A stretch of 64,000 bases of DNA, taken from assembly GCA_009667805.1 (NCBI GenBank), contig CM019067.1, positions 68,714,997 through 68,778,996 of the forward strand, in the 5' to 3' direction. Positions within the stretch are counted from its first letter, which is position 1, and the number at the start of each line of letters is the position of its first letter. Source of the DNA: Leptobrachium leishanense (taxonomy: Eukaryota > Chordata > Amphibia > Anura > Megophryidae). A program made the translations under genes and the position numbers. A model generated the notes under the pieces. It saw only the letters and a program-made list of their open reading frames with translations. It had not been told where the DNA came from and made no database searches. Below, piece by piece: positions 13,545 through 24,589 of this stretch.

Positions 13545-13766
13545 ATGACGTTTCCTGTAGGTCCTTCGTACTACTCACTCAGAGTTCTCTCCCCTGGCGA
13601 CTTGGCTTTTCTGGTTGTGGTGATCAGTCCACAGAAAGAATGGTCCTCCGTGTTCACTGATATCATGACCGAGAGATGTCAGAAACACCCTTTTAAAGAC
13701 GGAAGTGGAGGAGGTGGGTCCTTTGGATCCCCATATCTCTACTTCGCGATGTCCTACATCAAGTAA
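13545..13766 (+). other. Unassigned coding-like open frame with a consensus splice donor
   Basis: The open frame extends upstream of the ATG at 13545 to about 13476 and has non-repetitive, mixed composition (GPSYYSLRVLSPGDLAFLVV, then DGSGGGGSFGSPYLYFAMSY). It ends at AA|GTAAGT (donor at 13763), a perfect consensus. I do not recognise the sequence. Candidate acceptors at 13479 and 13503 give phase 1, which does not match the phase 2 end of the preceding zinc-finger exon, so it is not a simple cassette exon of znf704. Confidence 0.25.
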
Positions 13767-13983
13767 GTTTCCATTGGAAAGAAAATTTGACTGTTCCAAT
13801 AATCTAAGAAATGACCATGTGAAATACAATGAACACAAGAATCTTCTTATAGTAATACAATTACAATTTTGATTAGTGATAAAAAGTAGAAAATAATACA
13901 GAATATAGTTATAAACCGCTCTCTGAAATTTTTGTACTTTTTTAGAAATAAATTAGAATTCCATGTTCAAGCTTTTATACATA

Positions 13984-14751
13984 CAGGGTTATTCAAAGAG
14001 CTCCGAATTGGGGCCGAAAGGTAACCGAACACTGAAATTCAGCCATTCGGCTATTCAGAGAGCAGGCAGTTCGCCAAAAGTTGGCAAATTGCCTGCACAT
14101 ACGGTGGCTGTTCGGTGCCTGTTCGAGGGCAGTGAAAACCCCATGAAAAGCAATGCTTCGGCTATTCAGAGAACACAAACCAGCAGTGAAAGGTTCCCGA
14201 AATGCCCTGCCATTCGGTGGTTTATTTCGACAGGTTTATTCAGGAGAATCCCATAGGCTTCAATGTTAAAAATATTCCAGTTTTAATTAAATATCTAATA
14301 AACCGTTCATTATAATATTCTGCAGTAAAGAGTCTCTTTTATTTTTAGAATTTTTTTTAAATCTTTTAGGCATTTTTGGGGATTTTTTTGCAAACTTTTC
14401 TTTCTGGGTTTTTTTTAAATCGTTTTTTCTTTTTTCTGTAACAGCCCTTTTTATTATCATCCATTGGATCTTATATGTAAATTTCAGACATTTTCGTTCT
14501 GTAGTTTCTTCGCAAACAGCATTTTTCTTTTCAAACATTCAGGTGTACTGTTTCGGTGTGCATTCGCCTGGGTTTTGCAGTGAGTGTTTTTCAAGTTTGC
14601 GGCGACTTTTCCCTGCATTACGGCGGCCCTTTGGTGCTTGCTGAATACACCGAAGGGTTGCCAAAATGGGATCGCCAAATCGTACTGAATTGAAGAGAAC
14701 GAAAAGTCACCGAACGTGCGGTGGCTTTTCGATTCTCTTTGAATAACCCTG
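13984..14751. mobile_element. CAGGGTTATTCAAAGAG hairpin-ended element, 768 bp
   Basis: The ends are CAGGGTTATTCAAAGAG and its exact inverse CTCTTTGAATAACCCTG, flanked by ATA on both sides (a 3-bp duplication). The interior shares ATTCGGCTATTCAGAG, CACAAACCAGCAGTGAAAG and TCACCGAACGTGCGGTG-type segments with copies at 33299-34187 and 45343-46242. There is no transposase. Superfamily unassigned. Confidence 0.8.
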
Positions 14752-16679
14752 ATAGTCTTATTGTTCATGAAACGCAATGTGCCAATTTTGGTTAAAATTG
14801 CTGATTTTATTTATTTTATTATATATATAAACATAGTAATGATATATTTTGAGTGCTCTGACAAAAAGGATTTATAATTCATCTAGGTTCTACAATAAAT
14901 TATGTATTTGTATAGAATTTAAACATGATGAGCAAAATATGGTCAAAAGGATTTGTCGCTGCTGATTGAATTAACACATTAAGCCAATGGTAGCCTGTCT
15001 CCTGAAGTACGATGTGTTTGTAAATAGCCCCATGCACCTAACGCTGCATTTTAGCAGCAGAAAAAATTAAGATGCCCACCCCCAAAAGCCTTTGTGACAG
15101 TGACCCTAGGGCACCCGCCCCATGTCATCTTTCCTCTGGTCGAGCTGGATGCTCTGAATGAGAGAATTTTGTGATGACTCCAGCAAAAGTGTTACAGGTT
15201 GAGTATCCCTCATGCAAAATGCTTGGGATCAAAAGTTGGACTTTGCTTCAGTCCAATTTACAATGATAAGACCCACAGATCTTGATGGTGGGGGGGGGGA
15301 TATGTTTCATAATCTGTTTCTTTATTAGTTCATATATTCAAATATGTTTTGTTTTGTCTTCATGGGAATCTTCACCTTTCTCTTTGAACTAAGCGTGAGG
15401 ATTCACTCCCTGCAAGACAATCAGAATTTTAACAAATTTCTACATCTTTTCTTTTACTCCCAATTCATTAGGCCTGGCTACAATCATGTATGGCCTATGG
15501 GTCAATTAAGTCAGGCAGCATCGTCTACTGATCTAGTTCTTTTAATTTATATAATGGTTCTTAAAAAATAAATCATTAAATTCACAGATCCATAACTATA
15601 TAATATGAAACATGGTTTAGATGCTATGCTAAAAGCGGAAATGTCATTATACTTGTACTTTATCAATCGAAATCATGACTGGTTTTTAAAAGTGTTACTG
15701 CATCAGTTTATTCGTATACACAAGGGGCCCGATTCCAAGGCTAGCGATATGTGTAACATCTAAAGAAGTTATCGTAACGCCTCAAAACGTTATCTCTTTG
15801 CTTGGAATTGCCATTCTATTCTTGGCATAAGATGGGCTTGCGCCTTGAGTGTGATGCTACCTTGCTCTTGATTGCTCTAAATTAATGTCTTCTATACCTT
15901 GTGTAGTAGAAGTTAATTTTCACCTTGACGTGGAAGCATAAGCTTTTCCAAGGTAGTTTGAGCTTCCTTCCAGAAGATGTATTTCACTGTGAAATACCGT
16001 CCCATAAATTCCAGGAATATGAGAGGCGATCCAGGTGTAGTGTACATGGATCTTTAATGGAAGGGGATAAAATCAAGGAGACATTTCTGCCCTTAAGGCC
16101 TCAGTCATGCCATGCTATGATTAAGGCCATAGGTGTGCGCAGCCTATTGCATTAGGGTGTGCACCCAAAATCTCAAACACGTGTGTGTGTATATATATAT
16201 ATATATACATATAGAAGTGGGATCCTGGTGATTTTGTGTGTGTTGGTGTGTGTATATATATTATATATACGCACATGCACTCCTGCGTGCAATCAAAATA
16301 CATCATTACTATATGTATGGTTCATGTCATGTCAGAATGCCATATCAAAAAATGCCAAAAAATTTCCATTAGGATTTCAATCATTTGTAGCATGTAAATT
16401 TATTTTTCCACGTTTTATCAACCAAACCTTTATGGTTATATAATCTATGGCTTAAAACATAATCAGGAATGGAGACCCTGTTACTGGACAGTGACGCTAG
16501 TGTACGAAGCGGATGTCCCACAGCAATGACTCACATCAAAGATGTCAGCCAGCTATGAAAGAAAGCCCACTATCAGTGCTGCGCTATGAGACTTCTTCTA
16601 CAACAAGCTGAGTGTGCTTCCTAAGCACACAACAATGAAACCATTGGATGTGCTCAGCGCATCGTCCACAGAAAAGCGT
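14752..16679. other. Gene-free intronic DNA
   Basis: The DNA is AT-rich with a poly-G run near 15291-15299, a TA/GT simple repeat at 16180-16270, and a segment at about 16365-16480 that matches, with divergence, 63190-63330 (shared ATTTCAATCATTT, TTTTATCA, CCAAACCTTT and GGTTAT words), so it is an interspersed repeat. Nothing else is recognised. Confidence 0.5.
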
Positions 16680-17684
16680 TTAAAGGGCCAGTACCACCAT
16701 AAAATGCAATGTCCTTATTGTGTTTATTTGATGTTGCTGATATTTTACATGTGTTTTGTTTTTCTCTTGTATGTTTAGTTAAGAAAATATTTTCCTCTAT
16801 ATGTGTCACTGGGTGCATCCATTGTGTAATATTTTCCTCTATATGTGTCACTGGGTGCATCATTGTGTGATATTTTCCTCTATATGTGTCACTGGGTGCA
16901 TCCATTGTGTGATATTTTCCTCTATATGTGTCACTGGGTGCATCCATTGTGTGATATTTTCCTCTATATGTGTCACTGGGTGCATCCATTGTGTGATATT
17001 TTCCTCTATATGTGTCACTGGGTGCATCCATTGTGTGATATTTTCCGCTATATGTGTCACTGGGTGCATCCATTGTGTGATATTTTCCTCTATGTGTCAC
17101 TGGGTGCATCCATTGTGTGATATTTTCCTCTATGTGTCACTGGGTGCATCCATTGTGTGATATTTTGTGTTGTAAACCCCCCCCCCCCTCCAGTATCTTT
17201 CCATCACTTACTCCTCACTGTGTGGCTTTGGCCATAGAATGGAGTAAATGGGTAAGCACGACTCACATCATTGTATTGTGTGGAATGTATTCAAAGGACA
17301 TCACCGGGGGGGGGGGGGTTAGAATTATTTTAAGTTCCCTGTCATATCTCATTCAGATGCAAACTCTGATCTGTAGTAGCCTGGAGAACACAATACACCT
17401 CCTGCTGCCTTATCTAAAAACATTCCCTCCTATTCCACCCCATTAACTGTAGATTAGATAAACAGCAGTAAAGTAAGATGTTTGTACAGATTTTGGTAAA
17501 TGTTGCCTCATGGGAAAAATCCACAAAACTGAAACAGGAGATAAAAACCCCTAAAACCCCTTTATTTTTCCTGTGTACTTCAAACAAAGAAATAAATAGC
17601 AGCATGTGTTTTATAAAGGTGTCTTTATTTGTAATGCACAAGTAATCTAGTTACAGTTTATATAAGTGGTAGTGTCCTTTTTAA
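16680..17684. mobile_element. T2/Kolobok-like element with TTAA target duplication
   Basis: Both ends are TTAA (16680-16683, 17681-17684). The left TTAAAGGGCCAGTACCACCA and the right end GTGGTAGTGTCCTTTTTAA form the TIR. Internal segments (ATGTTGCTGATATTTTACAT near 16731, TTTATTTGTAATGCACAAGTA near 17622) match in inverted order the element at 52313-52988. TTAAAGGRR ends with TTAA duplication are diagnostic of the T2 family described in Xenopus. Confidence 0.8.
16786..17167 (+). repeat. 42-bp minisatellite, 9 units, inside the T2-like element
   Basis: The unit carries TTTTCCTCTATATGTGTCAC and TGGGTGCATCCATTGTGTGAT; later units are 39 bp. The related element at 52313-52988 has this unit only once (about 52845-52890, inverse), so the array arose by local expansion in this copy. 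The long repetitive open frames here are artefacts of the 14-codon period. Confidence 0.93.
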
Positions 17685-18019
17685 GGGGGGAAAGAAGAGT
17701 TGAAATTTGAGTAAAGTGGCTATTTAACCTCTTGCTGCCCAGCAACACTATTTAGTGTCCTACCTGTTCCTCACATTGAATTTAAGATGCCCACAGTTGG
17801 TCTTAGTGTACGGAGGGCAGACAACATATACGGTGTTTGCTGATTCCAGGAGTGATACTGGCCCTTTGAGTGCATGACAATGGGGCAAGGGCAGACTGGG
17901 ACAAAAAAAAATAGGTGCAGGTGTATATGCACAGCAACCTGTTTAAATATAATTACATACATTTATACACATAGCCATACATTTACATATACGCTCATAG
18001 TTATATACCCTCCCCCTCT

Positions 18020-18260
18020 GTATGTAGCAATAAAGCTTACAGTAATGTGCAGTGTATTTGTGTATCGAAGAACTCTACAGCAATAAAACTCATACACACC
18101 GCGCATTACTGTTTTATTGCTGTGGAGCTCTGTGATACACACCACACATTACTGTATCATAGCACTCCACGGCAATATAACTCACAGTAATGTGCGCTGT
18201 GTATAAGCGTATGACAGACCTCCACAGCAATAAAAACGCACAACAATAAAACTCACAGGG
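18020..18260. repeat. Diverged copies of the 55-58 bp repeat in mixed orientation
   Basis: ACAGTAATGTGCAGTG and GCAATAAAACTCA words occur on both strands, around an inverted junction near 18095-18110 (ACTCATACACACCGCGCATT). It is related to the tandem array at 10740-10975. Confidence 0.6.
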
Positions 18261-18720
18261 CCCCATTACATTCTTAACGCTAAGGGTAGTGCTCAGCTGC
18301 GTGAGCGTTAACATTAGGTTAGGTGGCCTTGGTTAAAAACCTAGGCCACCTAACCAAAAAAAATGGTTAAAAAACCCATTAGCGATTCAGATCTTGCGCT
18401 TTTCAGCGCGAGGTTACTGTACTTTGCGCTCCCTATGCTTAACATGGGGAGCGCAAAGAGTTAATTAGCGTTAGGATTACTAAGTCCTAACGCTAATTAC
18501 ATCAAAAATAAAACACACAGCTAGGACCTGGTGCTAACGGATTCCGCTTCTGCAGAATCAATCAGCACCAGCTTAAAATCCCCCCAAAAAAAATAATCAG
18601 ATACTCACCTCTCATCCAGCGGTGAGAACAGCAGCTCGATCTTGCGTCAGGAGCGGAGCCGGGTGGGTGCTAAGGTGAAACCTTGGACCCCCTGCAGTCA
18701 GCAGGGACAGGACAAGTGGG
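18258..18720. repeat. GGAGCGCA/TTAGCGCTAAC family repeat, copy 2
   Basis: It begins GGGCCCCATTACATTCTTAA and contains GAGGTTACTGTACTTTGCGC, CATGGGGAGCGCAAAG and GATTCCGCTTCTGCAGAATC, which match blocks in copies at 9240 and 51040. Its start resembles the TIR of the element at 39586 (GGGCTCTATTACATTC). Confidence 0.55.
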
Positions 18721-19119
18721 AGGGTTTCCAGTTAGCAGACAGAGGTAACTATAGATAAAGGGTAGGTAGGGGTAAATACACACAAAAAATAAAAAATTGT
18801 TTAAAATTCCCTTCTCCATACTCACCAGCCCTATCTCTCCATACTCAATGCTGACTTCCCCAGGCCGCTCTCTCCCTGTCCTAGCGGTTGGCTTTCTTCA
18901 GTATTGTTTGTCTGCATTCTTTCCTTCTCTCTTCATCCTTTTTATTTTTTCTTTCTGCCTTCTTTCTTTCTCTGTATTGTTTCTTTTGCTTAGTATTTTA
19001 TTTCACTCTGAAAATTTGTTTCTGCATCTTTTCTTTCGCTCTGCTTCCTTTCATTCGGTTTCTTTCTTTCTGTCTTTTCTTTTCCTCTGCATTTCTGTCT
19101 CTATGTATTCTTTCTCTCT

Positions 19120-19360
19120 GTATCCATTCATAATCTCTGCATCCATTCATTCCTCTCTGCATCCATTCATTCCTCTCTGCATCCATTCATTCCTCTCTGC
19201 ATCCATTCATTCCTCTCTGTATCCATTCATTCCTCTCTGCATCCATTCATTCCTCTCTGTATCCATTCATTCCTCTCTGCATCCATTCATTCCTCTCTGC
19301 ATCCATTCATTCCTCTCTGTATCCATTCATTCCTCTCTGTATCCATTCATTCCTCTCTGC
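19120..19360. repeat. 20-bp minisatellite, about 11-12 units
   Basis: The unit is ATCCATTCATTCCTCTCTG(C/T). It lies in a pyrimidine-rich strand segment (18880-19480) that gives long but spurious serine/phenylalanine-rich frames. Confidence 0.93.
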
Positions 19361-20223
19361 TTGCTTTCTTTCCATAGTCTTTCACTCTGAATTTTCTTTA
19401 TATTACAGTCTGCATTCTTTTTGCATTAATGCTTTCTGTATTCTCTCTCTTTCTTCATGTACTCTCTTTGTTTCCCCCTGCTGCCAGTGATCTGAGGGTC
19501 AGTGAGCTGTCCGTGCTGGGAGAGGTCAGAATGCCACTGCCTGTTGCATCTGAGCTCCTTGAAGCAGCCAGGCTTAACTTTTTACTGGCATTGGCATAAA
19601 AAATAAACAAGTGGCATCCCTACCCACAGTGACCCAGGACTGACTGATGCATCTCCTGACCTCATGAAGTGGAGCCTGCTGCTTCCTGCCCGCTGCATGA
19701 TCTCTTCCTCCTCTCTGTACTATTCCCCCCCCCCACACACACACACACACACCATAGAAGATGCGTGCAGGAAGAGGGGAAATAGCAATCAGGCCAGAAG
19801 GTGCACCCTACTCCCTGTCACTTGGGCATTTGAAAGACGCACAGAGTTACCCCCAGAGCAGCTACCAAGCCAGCACCTGGCAGGGGTGTGTCTGCTGCTA
19901 TTCCAGCAGCCTAACGTAGTCCTCCGGAGAGTAGCAAGCAGCGAGAAGCGGCAGCAGCGCTGCCGGTTCAAATCCAGCGCCTACCACGATAAAAAAAAAA
20001 AAAAAAGACTGACTGATTAGGGTGTGCCCAGGCACACCTGGCACACCCCGTGCGCACGCCTATGATTAAGGCCTAAAGGACCGAAACATGGCCTTGATTC
20101 TTATCCCCATTCCAATAAAAATCTATGTATACTACACCTGGATCACCTCTCATATTCCTGGAATTTGTGTCTGGGGCATAGTGGCTCCCTGTGGGAGAGC
20201 ACAGGTGTGTGGTTGGTGTACAA

Positions 20224-20405
20224 CAGTGTTTCCCAAACCTGTCCTCGGGACCCTCAACCAGGCCAGATTTTGCAGATCACCTTGGGGAAATGCAGACTGA
20301 CTCCTGCAATCACTGAGCAGCAAATCATATCACCTGTGCTGTGCTTCACATATCTGGAAAAAGTGGCGACGCAGAGGGTCCCGAGGACAGGTTTGGGAAA
20401 CACTG
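20224..20405. mobile_element. hAT-like hairpin MITE, 182 bp, best-preserved copy
   Basis: The left end CAGTGTTTCCCAAACCTGTC is mirrored exactly by GACAGGTTTGGGAAACACTG. GTACAA flanks both sides (20218-20223 and 20406-20411). Other copies: 617-794 and 46960-47103. Confidence 0.85.
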
Positions 20406-20439
20406 GTACAAGGCAAGGGCTCTCATAGCACGATGCTAA

Positions 20440-20900
20440 TCACTTGGTACCATATAAGCCAGGCTTAAATGATTTTGCTGTGGCAAAATCATGTAACACA
20501 CTGTGCTAACCCCGCCTAAAAATCCTGTGGTGGAGAGTTGAAGTGGCAGTGGAGAGGGCAGCACAATCTGATTCCTCTCTCGTCGGGAGCATAGTGAGAC
20601 TGGGAACAAATAGTTCTCAGTCTCCCTCCGCAATTTCTCTACGGCACTGCCCAATCTCATGGCCGGGACGTGCAACACCCCATGGAGTCCTATGGACTCC
20701 AGGACCTAGTACTTGCAGAGGTCTCGCTAAGCTGCTGCAAGTATCAAATTGCGCTGTGCTCCCTTCCAGGGCTACGCACTAATTAAGCGCCTACTATGAA
20801 ATAGGCATGCAAAAAGGGGACTGTAAGAAAAAACTGCAGGTGCAATTTTTATTTTACTAACCATCTCCCTTTTTTCATTAACCTTGGAATAGGGCCCCTG
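20440..20900. repeat. GGAGCGCA/TTAGCGCTAAC family repeat, copy 3
   Basis: The AGTGAGACTGGGAACAAATA, CCATGGAGTCCTATGGACTC and ATTAAGCGCCTA blocks match copies at 9240 and 51040. The right end ATAGGGCCCC mirrors the GGGCCCTATT start of the copy at 46682. Confidence 0.5.
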
Positions 20901-20969
20901 GTTGCTGAAGTACATGCGCATGGTGGGGGGGGGGATGGTAACGTAAGGTTAGTCATAAATGATATATTG

Positions 20970-23154
20970 AAAGTGGAGGGGTTCGGTGGAGGCGCTCGAA
21001 TCTGGAAACGTTAGTATTAAGTGGTTGCCGCCGACTAGGGGGTAGCACAGGCTCTCGAGAGGTTGTGCGGATAGAATCAGGAAAAACAGTGGAATTCCTA
21101 GTGGCGCAGTAGTTAAATGTTCCTTTGCGGTATAACTCAGACAGTAACTCAGACAGTATCAAGGCTAATTTCGTGCACCATAGATACAAAGTGTAAATGC
21201 AAATCACAGGGGATATAAAGTGCAAATGCAAGTCACAGAGGATATAAAGTGCTAGTGCAATATCCTGAATGTGCAATAGGGTTAAATTACAGATGCAATA
21301 AGATTAAAATACAAGTGCAACAATTCGGATGGGAGGCAATATAGCAAGGCTATTGGAAACGACGTAATGGCTAAAAGAGTCCAAAAATAATGGGACTGTC
21401 TGCCAATGATCAATGTATATATACGGAGGTCAGAAAGTCTTTATTGATGGTTAGTCCGGTTCCTAAGTGGATGGGTGATGCATCAAAAAGTGCTCAAAAA
21501 TATTGTCAATATTACCCTTTCCACATATGTAACGAGCCTGTTGGTAGTGTCCGTTCTTCTAATGGTCTTGGTGGGCTCCAAAATGGGGGATATAATGAGA
21601 GAGGAGAGATGATAGTGTGATACCGTCTATATATAAACGCAATAGATTAAAAAATTGCACACTTACAAGATCCAGAGCCTATTGAATCCAGGCTCTGGAG
21701 TGGAGCGCCTTGTGCCTGAAAATAGGGTGGTCACTGCCCTTCTTTACACGGTCTTCTTATTCGACCTCAGATGGGGGGACACAAGAGCAGAAAAGAGACA
21801 ACGCTCTCATAGCATCATATCAGTCTTAAACTCGTGTTTTGTGAGAGAGAAGAGTCACACTCACCAATTCAGGAGCCTTAATGATCCAGGCTCAACTGTT
21901 GCGCATGTGGTGCTCCTTAGCGGTGAGCTCCTGAACCTCTTTGGCTGCTTGCTCTGCGTCCAGATCGTTGTTAGGGTATCTGTGGTGCTAATAATTGTCT
22001 TACCAAGATACAGGACTGGTAAAAGTATGAAATGAGCTGAAATACTCTTGTATGTGAAGTAAAAGGGTATTTATTGTGCAAGTAACATAGTGCAAAGTAA
22101 GCTGAAATACATAAAATACATAAAATGTATTTCAGCTTACTTTGCACTATGTTATTTGCACAATAAATACCCTTTTACTTCACATACAAGAGTATTTCAG
22201 CTCATTTCATACTTTTACCAGTCCTGTATCTTGGTAAGACAATTATTAGCACCACAGATACCCTAACAACGATCTGGACGCAGAGCAAGCAGCCAAAGAG
22301 GTTCAGGAGCTCACCGCTAAGGAGCACCACATGCGCAACAGTTGAGCCTGGATCATTAAGGCTCCTGAATTGGTGAGTGTGACTCTTCTCTCTCACAAAA
22401 CACGAGTTTAAGACTGATATGATGCTATGAGAGCGTTGTCTCTTTTCTGCTCTTGTGTCCCCCCATCTGAGGTCGAATAAGAAGACCGTGTAAAGAAGGG
22501 CAGTGACCACCCTATTTTCAGGCACAAGGCGCTCCACTCCAGAGCCTGGATTCAATAGGCTCTGGATCTTGTAAGTGTGCAATTTTTTAATCTATTGCGT
22601 TTATATATAGACGGTATCACACTATCATCTCTCCTCTCTCATTATATCCCCCATTTTGGAGCCCACCAAGACCATTAGAAGAACGGACACTACCAACAGG
22701 CTCGTTACATATGTGGAAAGGGTAATATTGACAATATTTTTGAGCACTTTTGATGCATCACCCATCCACTTAGGAACCGGACTAACCATCAATAAAGACT
22801 TTCTGACCTCCGTATATATACATTGATTATTGGCAGACAGTCCCAATTATTTTTGGACTCTTTTAGCCATTACCTCGTTTCCAATAGCCTTGCTATATTG
22901 CCTCCCATCCGAATTGTTGCACTTGTATTTTAATCTTATTGCATCGGTAATTTAACCCTATTGCACATTCAGGATATTGCACTAGCACTTTATATCCTCT
23001 GTGACTTGCATTTGCACTTTATATCCCCTGTGATTTGCATTTACACTTTGTATCTATGGTGCACGAAATTAGCCTTGATACTGTCTGAGTTACTGTCTGA
23101 GTTATACCGCAAAGGAACATTTAACTACTGCGCCACTAGGAATTCCACTGTTTT
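20970..23154. mobile_element. Palindromic insertion with a 17-bp flanking duplication
   Basis: TCATAAATGATATATTG (20953-20969) and TCATAAATGATAAATTG (23155-23171) flank the insertion with one mismatch. The inserted DNA has a 112-bp single-copy left end and then two inverted arms, 21082-22112 and 22125-23155, of equal length (1031 bp), separated by 12 bp (AAAATACATAAA). Only a few mismatches were seen (for example 21405 region CCAATGATC against CCAATAATC). A conserved coding-like segment, DLDAEQAAKEVQELTAKEHH, is readable in both arms, which also contain an AATAAATACCC signal. I could not assign the family; the long flank duplication suggests retroposition. Confidence 0.75.
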
Positions 23155-23345
23155 TCATAAATGATAAATTGCAGGGCTTGACATGGAGGCTCATTTCATT
23201 TACGGTACCTTCAGACATACATTTTTTCACGTCCCTCCCTTTCGAGGTGAAGAATTACTGAATAGGATTCACACTTTCATTGGTTATTTGAGATTATGGG
23301 TTAATGTGTAGCACAAGGTAGACTCTTTGTCCATTTTGGTTTCAG

Positions 23346-23604
23346 ACGTCCCGGGGAATCGGATGATAACGAGGGAGAAGAAGACTTTTACTATACTGAG
23401 GTCAGGCTGAATAAGGACTCCTTTGAAGGGCTTGGCAATCTTTCACCAGCATCTCCTATGGCATCGCCCCCTTCAGCATCACTTTACTCAGAAACTGCAA
23501 GTTGTGACACTTTTTGTGCCAAGGGAGAAAATAAAAATGCCATGCCTCTTGGCAGTTCGGCGCCCAATACCTTCTACCTTCTGACCTCAGAGCAAGTGTA
23601 CCAG
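23346..23604 (+). CDS. znf704: znf704 internal coding exon (acidic EEDFYYTE block)
   Basis: The acceptor GTTTCAG ends at 23345; one base completes the glycine split from the finger exon. The frame reads an acidic stretch into GEEDFYYTEVRLNKDSFEG, then LSPASPMASPP, and ends NTFYLLTSEQVYQ, with donor GTAAAT after 23604 in phase 0. The EEDFYYTE block directly after the finger is a hallmark of ZNF704, ZNF395 and SLC2A4RG. The 258 complete coding bases contain no stop. The exon lies only 174 bp downstream of the 17-bp repeat that closes the large palindromic insertion, so that insertion sits close to its splice acceptor and branch-point region. Confidence 0.94.
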
Positions 23605-24589
23605 GTAAATGGGGAACGCATTGTGTGTTGTTGTATTTAAGTAATTTTGTTTATTATAACCGTTTAATTTTTTGCTTCTTCCTACAAGCTTTATTTATGA
23701 TTTTTAGTTAGGAAATATTTGCATTTTTTTTTGTTAATATTTTAGGTACAGAAATAAACAATTAACCATCTTTTAATATATGACTAAGATACCCAATTTA
23801 TCACATTAAGGGCTATGTGTAAGTGTTAAGTACGCAACTAATATTTCAAATATATGCTATGACCATATTTCTTTTCCAACAAAAACCACCTGGTAGTGAA
23901 TGGGTTAAACATAAACATACACAGATGCCTAGATGTGGCCTCAAGTACCCCTTCCACACCTTTACACACCAATGAACAGCGACTGTATAGTGTGCAACGA
24001 TGTTGTCACAACTTTTGATGATGCTGTTGATGTAAGGTCTTTGTCGTGACCCGAGACTTCACCCTTTTTTAGATGTATTTAGCTCGCAAAGCAAGATATT
24101 TTTATTGGCTAAAGGATCTAACTGTAATAAAAACGTACCTCAAATCTGCCCGGATTGGATAATTATTTTTGTCAAGCAATTATTATTTTTTTTCTGATAA
24201 TTTTTAGGAATTTTTTTATTTTTCTGAAACCGATTTACAAAAGAGGAAGAAAATAAGTAAAAAACGATCTTGTGTAAAAACTGTGCACGTGAATCAAAGT
24301 CATTTTATGGCACGGTATTCTGTCATATTGTGTTATTGCACCCCCGGTGCTAAGAGAGCTATTTAATGTTTGCAATATGAAGAATCATTGAAAAACATGT
24401 GAAAATAGATGTTTCGCTTCACTTTAGTCTCTCTGTGAGTGAGATAAGAGCACCGAGAGCAATGATCATCTCTCACAATAAAGACTATCACCTACTGCTA
24501 CTCTGTCAAACGACTACGCTAATTGATTAACAAAATATATACAATAAATGGATTAACATTAAGGTATTATTCTTCCAGGATTTATAGGA

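Noticed and set aside
16654..17160. Long open frames of 91-151 codons on both strands
   Set aside because: They are produced by the 42-bp minisatellite, whose period is a multiple of three; no start context or domain.
18797..19390. 197-codon Ser/Phe-rich frame resembling a membrane protein
   Set aside because: A pyrimidine-rich strand with a 20-bp minisatellite; no conserved motif and no splice context.
21655..22582. Two identical 126-codon frames in inverse orientation as a duplicated gene
   Set aside because: They are mirror copies within the palindrome, have no recognisable domain, and lie opposite to the better coding-like segment.
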